NCBI GenBank assembly: GCA_963830065.1
Contig: CAWHLA010000008.1
Coordinates: 186,001 to 250,000 of the forward strand
DNA: 64,000 bases
Source of the DNA: JACCZR01 sp963830065
GTDB lineage: Bacteria > Actinomycetota > Thermoleophilia > Solirubrobacterales > Thermoleophilaceae
Direction: 5' to 3'
Notes under the pieces: model-generated
Database searches by the model: none
What the model saw: the letters and a program-made list of their open reading frames with translations, nothing else
Told to the model about the DNA's origin: nothing
Program-made: the position numbers and the translations under genes
Part shown: piece after piece, positions 57,361-64,000 of the stretch
How the letters are laid out: each line of letters starts with the position of its first letter
How positions within the stretch are numbered: the first letter of the stretch is position 1

Positions 57361-57843
57361 ATGTTCGGCTTCCCCAACCCCGTGAACGAGAAAGCGGCCC
57401 GCGCGGTCGCCGCGATGGTGCTGGCGGTGTGCGTGCTCGCGCTGGCCACCGGCGCGCTGTGGCTGCTCGTTGCGCTGGCGGTGGGCTTCCTGGCCCGCGT
57501 GCTCACGGGCCCGCGCCTGAGCCCGTTCGGCCTGCTGGCCACGAAGGTGATCGCGCCCCGGCTGGGCGAGCCCCGCTACGTGCCCGGCCCGCCGAAGCGC
57601 TTCGCCCAGGCGATCGGCCTGACGCTGACCACGGTCGGCGCCGTGCTGGCCGTGGGCCTCGGGATCGACTCAGCGGGCTACGCGGTGCTGGCCGCGATGA
57701 TCGTGGCCACGGGCCTGGAGTCGATCGCGGGACTGTGCCTGGGCTGCGAGCTGTTCGCCGTGCTGATGCGCATCGGATGGGTGCCCCAGGCGACGTGCGA
57801 GGCGTGCGCGAACTTCCGGCCCGACGCGCAGCCGGCGGCCTGA
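57361..57843 (+). CDS. DUF4395 membrane protein
   Basis: 160 residues, four helices. NPVNEKAARAVAAMVLAVCV starts the protein; LTGPRLSPFGLLATKVIAPR is the DUF4395 core (GP+xSP). Near the end ESIAGLCLGCELFAVLMRIG carries the conserved CLGC pair, with a second pair in ATCEACANF. The four cysteines face the same side by topology, so a redox or metal role is plausible. Function unknown. Confidence 0.87.
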   Translation: MFGFPNPVNEKAARAVAAMVLAVCVLALATGALWLLVALAVGFLARVLTGPRLSPFGLLATKVIAPRLGEPRYVPGPPKRFAQAIGLTLTTVGAVLAVGLGIDSAGYAVLAAMIVATGLESIAGLCLGCELFAVLMRIGWVPQATCEACANFRPDAQPAA

Positions 57844-57883
57844 CCCGAAGCGCGGCGACCCCGCCTGAAAGGGTGCTGCGCGC

Positions 57884-59836
57884 GTGACGGACCAAGACGA
57901 GCCCCACGACGTCCCCGGGGACGAGCAGCAACCGTCCCCGGAGAGCAAGCACACCCCCGCGAAGGCGGGGCTAGCGGCCCTGACCCTCGGCGCCCTGGGC
58001 GTGGTCTTCGGCGACATCGGGACCAGCCCGCTGTACGCGATGAAGGAGACGTTCAGCCCCGAGCACGGCCTGAAGCCGGACCCGACCGCGGTGTTCGGCG
58101 TCCTCTCGCTGATCTTCTGGGCGATCACGATCGTCGTGACCTGCAAGTACGTCCTGTTCATCCTGCGCATGGACAACCAGGGCGAGGGCGGCGTCATGGC
58201 CCTCATCTCGCTCATCCGCCGGGCCCGGCTCGACACCCCGCGCGCCACCTGGGCGCTGGTGGCGATGGGCGCCTTCGGAGCCGCGCTGTTCTACGGCGAC
58301 GGGATGATCACGCCGGCCATCTCGGTGCTGTCGGCGGTCGAGGGCCTCGAGGTGGTGACGCCGAGCATGGAGACCATCGTGGTGCCCGCCACGCTGGTGA
58401 TCCTGTCGACGCTGTTCTTCGTCCAGCGCTTCGGAACCGGCCCGCTGGGGCGTTTCTTCGGGCCGATCATGGGGGCGTGGTTCGGCGCGCTGGCCGTCTT
58501 CGGGCTGGGCAAGGTCGTGGGCGACCCGTCCGTGCTGAAGGCGCTGTCGCCGACCTACGGCGTGCAGTTCTTCTTCGACCACGGCGGGGAGGCATTCCTG
58601 GCGCTGGGCTCGGTGGTCCTGGCGATCACGGGCGCCGAGGCGCTGTACGCCGACATGGGCCACTTCGGCCGGGGCCCGATCCGCCGGGCCTGGTTCCTGC
58701 TCGTCCTGCCCGCCCTGTTCCTGAACTACCTCGGGCAGGGCGCTCTGCTGCTGTCCGAGCCCAAGGCGATCGACAACCCCTTCTTCCGACTGGTGCCGGA
58801 GTGGGCGCTGATCCCGATGGTGGTGCTGGCCACCGCGGCGACGGTCATCGCGTCGCAGGCGGTCATCTCCGGGGCGTTCTCGGTCACCCGCCAGGCCGTG
58901 CAGCTGGGCTTCCTCCCGCTGCTCACCATCCGCCACACCTCCAAGCAGTCGATCGGGCAGATCTACGTGCCGGCGGTCAACTGGTCTCTGTTCGTGGCGA
59001 TCGTGGGGCTGGTGGTCGGCTTCGGCTCCTCCACCGCACTGGCCTCCGCCTACGGGATCGCGGTCACCGGCACGCTGGCGATCGACACCGTGCTCGCGTT
59101 CGTCGTGGTGCGCGCGCTGTGGCACCGGCCGCTGTGGCTGGCCATCGGCGGGGCCGCCGCCTTCCTCACGGTCGACCTCGCATTCTTCGCCGCCAACGTC
59201 CCCAAGATCCCCACCGGCGGCTGGTTCCCGCTGGCGGTCGGGCTGGGGGTCTTCGCGATCCTGATGACGTGGCGGCGAGGGCGCGAGGTCGTGAGCCGGC
59301 GGCGGGAGGACGAGGAGGGCCCGCTACTGGACTTCGTCAAGGAGATCGAGGCCTCGGACAACCCGCCCACGCGGGTCCCCGGCACAGCGATCTTCCTCAA
59401 CGCCAAGGCGGACACCACTCCGCTGGCCATGCGCTACAACGTCGAGCACAACCACGTGCTGCACGAGAACAACGTGGTCGTGTGCATCGAGTCCGTCGGC
59501 GTCCCGTACGTCCCCGACGACGAGCGGATCGAGGTGGACGACCTCGCCATCCCCGACGACGGCATCTCGCTCGTGGTGGTGCGGTTCGGCTTCCAGGACG
59601 AGCCGAACGTGCCACGCGCCCTGCGCCGGGTCGAGTGCGACGGCAACCCCATCGACATCGACCACGCCACCTACTTCCTCAGCCGCATCACCGTCAGCCC
59701 CGGCAAGGAGAAGACGATGGCGCGCTGGCGCAAGCACCTGTTCGCCCTGATGACCCGCAACTCGGCCAGCCGCTGGGCCTACTTCGACCTCCCCGAGGAC
59801 CGGGTGGTCGCCTTCGGGTCGAACATCGAGGTGTAG
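57884..59836 (+). CDS. kup: Kup/HAK-type potassium transporter
   Basis: 650 residues, twelve helices. LGALGVVFGDIGTSPLYAMK is the Kup hallmark. Also present are CKYVLFILRMDNQGEGGVMA, FYGDGMITPAISVLSAVEGL, TGAEALYADMGHFGRGPIRR and YLGQGALLL. The C-terminal cytoplasmic domain (about 455-650) contains TPLAMRYNVEHNHVLHENNV. It takes up K+ with protons. c-di-AMP controls K+ uptake in many Gram-positives; here no ydaO element precedes kup (only 40 bases from the DUF4395 stop), so any link with the riboswitches would be indirect. ATG at 57884 is preceded by a weak GCGCGTG context and may be GTG. Confidence 0.94.
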   Translation: MTDQDEPHDVPGDEQQPSPESKHTPAKAGLAALTLGALGVVFGDIGTSPLYAMKETFSPEHGLKPDPTAVFGVLSLIFWAITIVVTCKYVLFILRMDNQGEGGVMALISLIRRARLDTPRATWALVAMGAFGAALFYGDGMITPAISVLSAVEGLEVVTPSMETIVVPATLVILSTLFFVQRFGTGPLGRFFGPIMGAWFGALAVFGLGKVVGDPSVLKALSPTYGVQFFFDHGGEAFLALGSVVLAITGAEALYADMGHFGRGPIRRAWFLLVLPALFLNYLGQGALLLSEPKAIDNPFFRLVPEWALIPMVVLATAATVIASQAVISGAFSVTRQAVQLGFLPLLTIRHTSKQSIGQIYVPAVNWSLFVAIVGLVVGFGSSTALASAYGIAVTGTLAIDTVLAFVVVRALWHRPLWLAIGGAAAFLTVDLAFFAANVPKIPTGGWFPLAVGLGVFAILMTWRRGREVVSRRREDEEGPLLDFVKEIEASDNPPTRVPGTAIFLNAKADTTPLAMRYNVEHNHVLHENNVVVCIESVGVPYVPDDERIEVDDLAIPDDGISLVVVRFGFQDEPNVPRALRRVECDGNPIDIDHATYFLSRITVSPGKEKTMARWRKHLFALMTRNSASRWAYFDLPEDRVVAFGSNIEV

Positions 59837-61324
59837 CTAAGCGGCGGCGGGCTGCTCGGCGCGGCGGGCCGGCCGCTGGGCGGCGAACTTGCCCGGCTCG
59901 AAGCGGCGGGTGCGCTGGCGGAAGCGCCAGGTGAAGTCCGGGTAGATCACGCCGTTGCGGCCGGTGGCGTCGAGGTACCAGCTCGAGCACCCGCCCGAGT
60001 TCCAGACGGTGCCCGGCATGCGCCCGTCGAGGTCGCGGTTGTAGGCGTCCTGGACCTCCGGCCGCACCTCGACCGCGGCCAGGCCGCGGCGGTCCATCGT
60101 GCGGATCGCGTCCATCACGTACTCGATGTGGGACTCGATCATGAACACCTGCGACTGGTGGCCGGTGCCCGTGTTCGGCCCGCTCAGGAAGAACAGGTTG
60201 GGAAAGCCGGCCACGGCCAGGCCGAGATAGGCCCGCGGGCTCTGGCCCCAGAGCTCCTTGAGCGTGGACCCGCTGCGGCCGCGGATGAACTCGGCCGCCT
60301 TGATGTCGGTAGCGCGGAAGCCCGTCCCCAGGACGATCGTGTCCACCTCGTGGCGCTCGCCGTCCTCGGTCACGATCGCGTCGGCCTGGATCTCGCGGAT
60401 GCCGTCGGTGACCAGGTCGACGTTGGTCTCCTGCAGGGCGGGATAGAAGAGGTTGGAGGGCAGGATGCGCTTGCAGCCGAGCCGGTAGTCGGGGGTGAGC
60501 CGGCGTCGCAGCTCCGGGTCCGACAACTGCGACTCGCGGTGCCGCTTGGCCGCCTTCTCCAGCAGCTTCAGCCGGGCCGGCTTGTGCACCAGCCCGAACA
60601 CCATCGCCTCGTGCATCCAGTAGACCATCGAGCGCACGAGCCTCTGGGCGGCGGGAACGCGCCGGTACAGCCATCGCTCCAGCGAGGTGATCGGGCGGTC
60701 GCTGTGCGGCACGATCCACGGCGGGGTGCGCATGAACACCTTCAGCCGGCCGACCTGCGCTTGGATGTTGGGCACCACCTGGACCGACGACGCGCCGGTG
60801 CCGATCACCGCCACCCGCTCGCCCGTCAGGTCGTGGTCGTCGTGCCACTCGGCGGTGTGGAACGCGGGGCCCTGGAAGCTCTCCAGGCCGGGGATCGACG
60901 GGATCGACGGCTCGGACAGGCCACCGGGACCGGCCACGAGAATGTCCGCGGTGAGCTCGCCCTGGCTGGTCTCGATCCGCCAGTGCTGCTGGTCCTCGTC
61001 CCACTCCGCCCCGGTCACCTCGTGGTTGAGCCGGATGTAGGGCATCACGCCGTAGTCCTCGGCCACGCGGCGCATGTAGTCCCAGATCTCCTGCTGCTTG
61101 GAGTAGGTGCGGCTCCAGTTGGGATTGAGCGCGAACGAGAACGAGTACAGGTGCGACGGGATGTCGCACTGGCAGCCGGGGTAGCGGTTGGCCTGCCAGG
61201 TGCCGCCCACGTCGTCGGCGCGCTCGAGCACCACGAAATCGGTGTTGCCCTCCTGGAGGAGGCGGATGGCCATCCCCATGCCGGAAAAGCCGGAACCGAT
61301 GATCGCTATGTGGTGATCACTCAT
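59837..61324 (-). CDS. Baeyer-Villiger-type flavin monooxygenase
   Basis: 495 residues. FAD Rossmann motif IIGSGFSGMGMAIRL (10-24), the fingerprint FQGPAFHTAEW (150-160, an exact FxGxxxHxxxW of type I Baeyer-Villiger enzymes), second nucleotide fold VIGTGASSVQVVPNI and the end region DTIVLGTGFRATDI. It would use NADPH and O2 to insert oxygen into a ketone or oxidise a heteroatom. ATG 61322-61324 overlaps the TGA of the upstream membrane-protein gene (ATGA), so both form an operon. C-terminus Ala/Arg-rich. Substrate unknown. Confidence 0.92.
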   Translation of the reverse strand: MSDHHIAIIGSGFSGMGMAIRLLQEGNTDFVVLERADDVGGTWQANRYPGCQCDIPSHLYSFSFALNPNWSRTYSKQQEIWDYMRRVAEDYGVMPYIRLNHEVTGAEWDEDQQHWRIETSQGELTADILVAGPGGLSEPSIPSIPGLESFQGPAFHTAEWHDDHDLTGERVAVIGTGASSVQVVPNIQAQVGRLKVFMRTPPWIVPHSDRPITSLERWLYRRVPAAQRLVRSMVYWMHEAMVFGLVHKPARLKLLEKAAKRHRESQLSDPELRRRLTPDYRLGCKRILPSNLFYPALQETNVDLVTDGIREIQADAIVTEDGERHEVDTIVLGTGFRATDIKAAEFIRGRSGSTLKELWGQSPRAYLGLAVAGFPNLFFLSGPNTGTGHQSQVFMIESHIEYVMDAIRTMDRRGLAAVEVRPEVQDAYNRDLDGRMPGTVWNSGGCSSWYLDATGRNGVIYPDFTWRFRQRTRRFEPGKFAAQRPARRAEQPAAA

Positions 61325-63189
61325 GCGCGCGCCCCGGCAAGCGTACGGGCCGACGGCGGCTCCCGCTTGCCGGACGGCTGGGAGGCGCCGCGCGCGAGCC
61401 GCGAGGTCCCCCAGCCCAGAGCCAGGACGAAGCTGATGGAGATCAGCAGCACGATCAGCGAGGCGGCGCCCCACAGCCAGCCGGGCACATCGTCCTTCAG
61501 CTCGCGCTGGAGGATCGTGGTCTCGTCCACCAGCGGCCGGTTGAAGCTCGGCTGTGCGGGGACGGCCGGGGCCGGGATGGCCGGGTCGGCCGGCAGGTAC
61601 ACCGGGATGCCGGCCAGCTCCCGCCCACGGTGCAACCGCACGAGCGTCTTCCACTCGCCGGTCACCGGGATCGGCTCGGTGGTCCGATACACGCCCTCGC
61701 GCACCTCCTCCATCTGCTCGACGCGCAGGCCGCCGCCCTGCCAGGCGGTGGTCTGCACCCACTGCGCGTCCTTCGCGGCCGAGGGCGGGTCGAACTTGAC
61801 CGTCGCCGCCGCTTCGCCGGGACCGGTCTTGCGCAGCTGCACGTCGGCGCGGACGCCATCCGGGTCGGCAGTCACGAGGCCGTTGGCGATCAGCACGCCG
61901 ATCACCCCCAGCCCCGCCACGAACGCGGCGCGCGCGACAGCGCGGCTCGGCAGCTCGCGATTCAGGCCGGCCCCCAGCAGTCCGCCGACCAGCCCGCCGG
62001 CGACGCCTGCCGCGGCGCCGAGCAGGAGCCCCTCCGGCAGCAGCTCGCTCGTCCAGGGGTTCACGAACGCGACCTGCGTCCAGCCGTACTCGGCGAAGAA
62101 GCCGACCGTGCCGGCCAGCAGGCCGCCCAGCGCCCCGAAGGCGACCGGGCCGTAGCGCAGCGCCACCAGCGCCACCAGCTCGAAGCCGAGCGCCTCGATC
62201 AGGTAGAGCGGCATCGAGGCCAGGGGCTCACCCAGCACCGGGCCGACCAGAAGCGTGACCAGCCCGCGGACCAGGAGGAAGAACAGAGCGGCGCCCACCG
62301 CACCGCCGGGACCGACCCAGAGGCGCGCGGCGGCCAGGCCGCAGCCGGCGGCGAAGGCGATCAGGATCGGGTGGAAGATCTGCGCGAACTGCTGAACGCC
62401 GAAGTCGTACTCCGCCTGGAAGGTCGAGAGCCCGATGAGCAACCCGCCCATCAACGCCACGCGGCGGAGGTAGACCACCATCGAATCGCTGCCGAAGCCG
62501 AGCAGCAGCGCCTTGGCCTTGCCCTCCGGAGCGGAGTCGGCCCGGCGGCGGCTGTGCATGCCCTCGGCTAGCAGCACGGCCTGGCCGATGAGGCACATGC
62601 CCGCGCCGCCGATGAGCATCAGGTGCGTCGGGCCCCAGAGGGTCACGTCCTGGCCGAACAGGCGGTGCCACACGTCGTCGAGCGGGAAGCCCAGCAGGGC
62701 GAACGAGCCCGCCGCGGCCATCAGCACGCCGCCGATGGGGGCACGCAGACCGAGGACGTTCACCGGCGCGGGCCCGACCTGCTCGTCGTTGCGCGGCAGC
62801 GTCACCGACAGGCACCCGGCAGAGAAGACCCCGAACAGCCCGACCAGGATCAGGTAGTGCGCCGGGTTGGCCAGCGGTCCCTGGTCGCGGCCGTCGGCGA
62901 TGTGCAGCGAGATGTCCCAGTACATCCCGACCACCGCGATGATCAGCGCTCCGCCCGCGACGGCGCTGGGCAGCGCGGCCCAACCGGGAAGCCCGGAGAT
63001 CCGCTCCATGAAGGCGGCCAGACGCGTCAGCGCGCCGTCGCCTCGGTTTCGGTGGCGGGTGATCAGATAGAGCATCACGGCGGTCGCGATGCCTGCTCCG
63101 GCGGTCGCGATGACCACCTGGTCGAGCGCGGCGCCCCCTGCGGGCTTTGCCTGCGCGACGAGCGAAATGAGATCGGCGAAGTCGGTCAC
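61321..63189 (-). CDS. Large polytopic membrane protein with intramembrane histidines
   Basis: 622 residues; no family recognised with confidence. About eleven helices (up to residue ~415) and then an extracytoplasmic domain (about 425-565, beta-rich, with TGEWKTLVRLHRGRELAGIP) and a final helix. Conserved-looking histidines lie in or beside helices: MYWDISLHIADGRDQGPLAN, NPAHYLILVGLF, DDVWHRLFGQDVTLWGPTHL and FAQIFHPILIAF. That arrangement would suit haem or copper binding. The C-terminal domain resembles CopC/YtkA-like modules. GTG 63187-63189 follows GGGAGGA by four bases. Overlaps the monooxygenase gene. A palindrome (63225-63238) precedes it. Confidence 0.7.
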   Translation of the reverse strand: MTDFADLISLVAQAKPAGGAALDQVVIATAGAGIATAVMLYLITRHRNRGDGALTRLAAFMERISGLPGWAALPSAVAGGALIIAVVGMYWDISLHIADGRDQGPLANPAHYLILVGLFGVFSAGCLSVTLPRNDEQVGPAPVNVLGLRAPIGGVLMAAAGSFALLGFPLDDVWHRLFGQDVTLWGPTHLMLIGGAGMCLIGQAVLLAEGMHSRRRADSAPEGKAKALLLGFGSDSMVVYLRRVALMGGLLIGLSTFQAEYDFGVQQFAQIFHPILIAFAAGCGLAAARLWVGPGGAVGAALFFLLVRGLVTLLVGPVLGEPLASMPLYLIEALGFELVALVALRYGPVAFGALGGLLAGTVGFFAEYGWTQVAFVNPWTSELLPEGLLLGAAAGVAGGLVGGLLGAGLNRELPSRAVARAAFVAGLGVIGVLIANGLVTADPDGVRADVQLRKTGPGEAAATVKFDPPSAAKDAQWVQTTAWQGGGLRVEQMEEVREGVYRTTEPIPVTGEWKTLVRLHRGRELAGIPVYLPADPAIPAPAVPAQPSFNRPLVDETTILQRELKDDVPGWLWGAASLIVLLISISFVLALGWGTSRLARGASQPSGKREPPSARTLAGARA

Positions 63190-63224
63190 CGGTCCTCCCA
63201 CAGTCGGTTACGAACGGGACCGTA

Positions 63225-63238
63225 ACACCATTTGGTGT
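63225..63238. promoter_or_regulatory. Palindromic operator candidate upstream of the membrane protein/monooxygenase operon
   Basis: ACACCA-tt-TGGTGT is a perfect 6-bp inverted repeat with a two-base centre, 36 bases upstream of the GTG at 63189. Its position suits a repressor operator. No adjacent regulator gene is in view. Confidence 0.5.
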
Positions 63239-63263
63239 CACATTGAACTCCGTACCTTCGATC

Positions 63264-63279
63264 TGTGACCCACGTCACG
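63264..63279. promoter_or_regulatory. CRP/GlxR-like binding site
   Basis: TGTGACCCACGTCACG differs from the CRP consensus TGTGA-N6-TCACA at one base. It lies 31 bases upstream of the cation-channel ATG and 75 bases upstream of the opposite membrane-protein gene, so it could influence both. Single-site similarity only. Confidence 0.5.
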
Positions 63280-63309
63280 CGCGAAGTCGCCTCATAATCG
63301 CCCCGCCCG

Positions 63310-64000
63310 ATGCATCGGATCGTCCTCCTCTGCAACCGAATCGCCGGCACGCGCCGGTTCCTGGCCCTGACCTTCGCGGTGATCCTGGCCAACGCGCTGG
63401 TGATCGGGCTTCAGACCTACGACAAGGTCGAGGCCGAGGCGGGGGTGGTGCTGGACAAGCTCAACGTGATCTTCCTGGCGTTCTTCTTCGTCGAGCTCAC
63501 CATCCGCATCACCGCCTACGGGCGGCGGCCGTGGCGCTTCTTCCGCGACGGCTGGAACGTGTTCGACTTCGCAATGACCGTCCCGGTGCTGATCCCCGGA
63601 GTGCGCGAGAGCACCACCGCACTGCGGGTGGTGCGGCTGCTCAGGGTCTTCCGCCTGGTCAGCGCCCTGCCCGAGATGCGGGTGCTGGTGGCGGGCCTGG
63701 GCCGCAGCGTCGCCCCGCTCCTGAGCATGGGCGTGCTGGTGATCCTTCTCTTCTACGCCTACGGGATGGTGGGCTGGATCCTGTTCAACGAGCACGACCC
63801 CGCCAACTGGGGCTCGCTCGGGCAGGCGATGCTGACGCTGTTCTCGATCCTCACGCTGGAGGGCTGGACCACGATCCAGGACACTGCGCTGGAGTTCAGC
63901 AGCTGGTCGTGGGTGTACTTCATCAGTTTCATCCTGATTTCGTCGTTCGTGCTGATCAACATGGTGGTCGCCGTCCTGATCAACGGGGTCGACGAGGCCC
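63310..64000 (+). CDS. Voltage-gated cation channel of the NaChBac type (3' end outside window)
   Basis: 230 residues are visible and the frame is still open. Six helices: S1 FLALTFAVILANALVIGLQT, S2/S3 VIFLAFFFVELTIRI and WNVFDFAMTV, and S4 LRVVRLLRVFRLV with arginines at every third place (106, 109, 112, 115). The pore helix and filter follow, ILTLEGWTTIQ (Glu184 in TLEGWTT), then S6 WVYFISFILISSFVLINMVV. NaChBac has TLESWAS; Gly replaces Ser after the key Glu. One Glu per subunit gives a four-Glu ring that can select Na+ or Ca2+. ATG at 63310; the CRP-like site lies upstream. The missing C-terminus would be the coiled coil. Confidence 0.9.
   Translation, partial: MHRIVLLCNRIAGTRRFLALTFAVILANALVIGLQTYDKVEAEAGVVLDKLNVIFLAFFFVELTIRITAYGRRPWRFFRDGWNVFDFAMTVPVLIPGVRESTTALRVVRLLRVFRLVSALPEMRVLVAGLGRSVAPLLSMGVLVILLFYAYGMVGWILFNEHDPANWGSLGQAMLTLFSILTLEGWTTIQDTALEFSSWSWVYFISFILISSFVLINMVVAVLINGVDEA

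Noticed and set aside
57844..57883. c-di-AMP or potassium-type riboswitch before kup
   Set aside because: The gap is 40 bases and lacks the ydaO blocks seen at 28871 and 40590.
63292..63983. Minus-strand frames at the right end
   Set aside because: They lie antisense to the voltage-gated channel, whose helices and pore motif are unmistakable on the plus strand.

Overview
The window is GC-rich DNA, densely coded on both strands, with many 4-nt stop/start overlaps and many GTG starts. It is best read as chromosomal sequence of a high-GC actinobacterium, most likely of the Thermoleophilia/Solirubrobacterales type. The signs are a short secreted protein of the RRRLTYANVVATLALFLALGG kind (3368-3829), GTP-type PEP carboxykinase, a class E-like sortase, a LexA with a Gram-positive-type SOS box, and DUF4333/DUF4395 proteins. 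I see no insertion sequence, prophage, CRISPR array or plasmid function.

Layout. 1-5 kb: tail of a TPR-like protein, a broken DyP-type peroxidase gene, a B12-dependent MeaA-type acyl-CoA mutase and its MeaB chaperone. 5-8.2 kb: a tightly overlapping minus-strand operon (HAD protein, lipoprotein, MobA, zinc alcohol dehydrogenase, metallo-beta-lactamase-fold hydrolase). 8.2-11.8 kb: PEP carboxykinase, then a sortase with a tiny LPFTG substrate and a 44-residue membrane peptide. 11.8-17.5 kb: MaoC hydratase, malyl-CoA-lyase-like protein, a secreted phosphoesterase, and an acyl-CoA ligase (two subunits) followed by a small ferredoxin. 17.5-21 kb: phosphatase, Fpg/Nei glycosylase, methyltransferase, sulfite-oxidase-like molybdoenzyme, SCP2-like protein. 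21-24 kb: a histidine kinase, response regulator and SpoIIE phosphatase signalling module. 24-28 kb: acyl-CoA dehydrogenase and two membrane proteins. 27.7-29 kb: two tandem NlpC/P60 hydrolases behind a c-di-AMP (ydaO) riboswitch. 29-34 kb: acyl-CoA ligase, DUF255 thioredoxin-fold protein, M28 peptidase. 34-38 kb: three tandem DUF4333 lipoproteins, an MMPL transporter and a divergent MarR regulator. 38-42 kb: glutamine synthetase, HxlR regulator with an AhpD-like protein lacking its cysteines, a second c-di-AMP riboswitch in front of an undescribed 99-residue membrane protein, cytochrome c, FdhD. 42-44 kb: RNase P RNA, a zinc-ribbon protein, LexA with its SOS box, tRNA-Leu. 44-51 kb: membrane and regulatory genes, a NarL-type two-component system and an ArsR/AHSA1 pair. 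51-56 kb: a MoxR-DUF58-VWA-HtrA-VWA operon. 56-64 kb: cupin/TetR pair, DUF4395, Kup potassium transporter, Baeyer-Villiger-type monooxygenase with a His-bearing membrane protein, and a voltage-gated cation channel that runs off the end.

Functional threads. MeaA, MeaB, MaoC hydratase, malyl-CoA-lyase-like protein, acyl-CoA dehydrogenase, CoA ligase and PEP carboxykinase together suggest assimilation of acetyl-/propionyl-CoA units through an ethylmalonyl-CoA-type route feeding gluconeogenesis. That is inference: crotonyl-CoA carboxylase/reductase is not in the window. MobA, FdhD and the sulfite-oxidase-like enzyme share molybdenum-cofactor metabolism. Two c-di-AMP riboswitches connect wall hydrolases and a new membrane protein to cell-envelope/osmotic control.

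Caution. Five genes carry one to three single-base indels, nearly all in short G or C runs. This looks more like sequencing or assembly error than gene decay, so frameshifted genes are annotated across the breaks.
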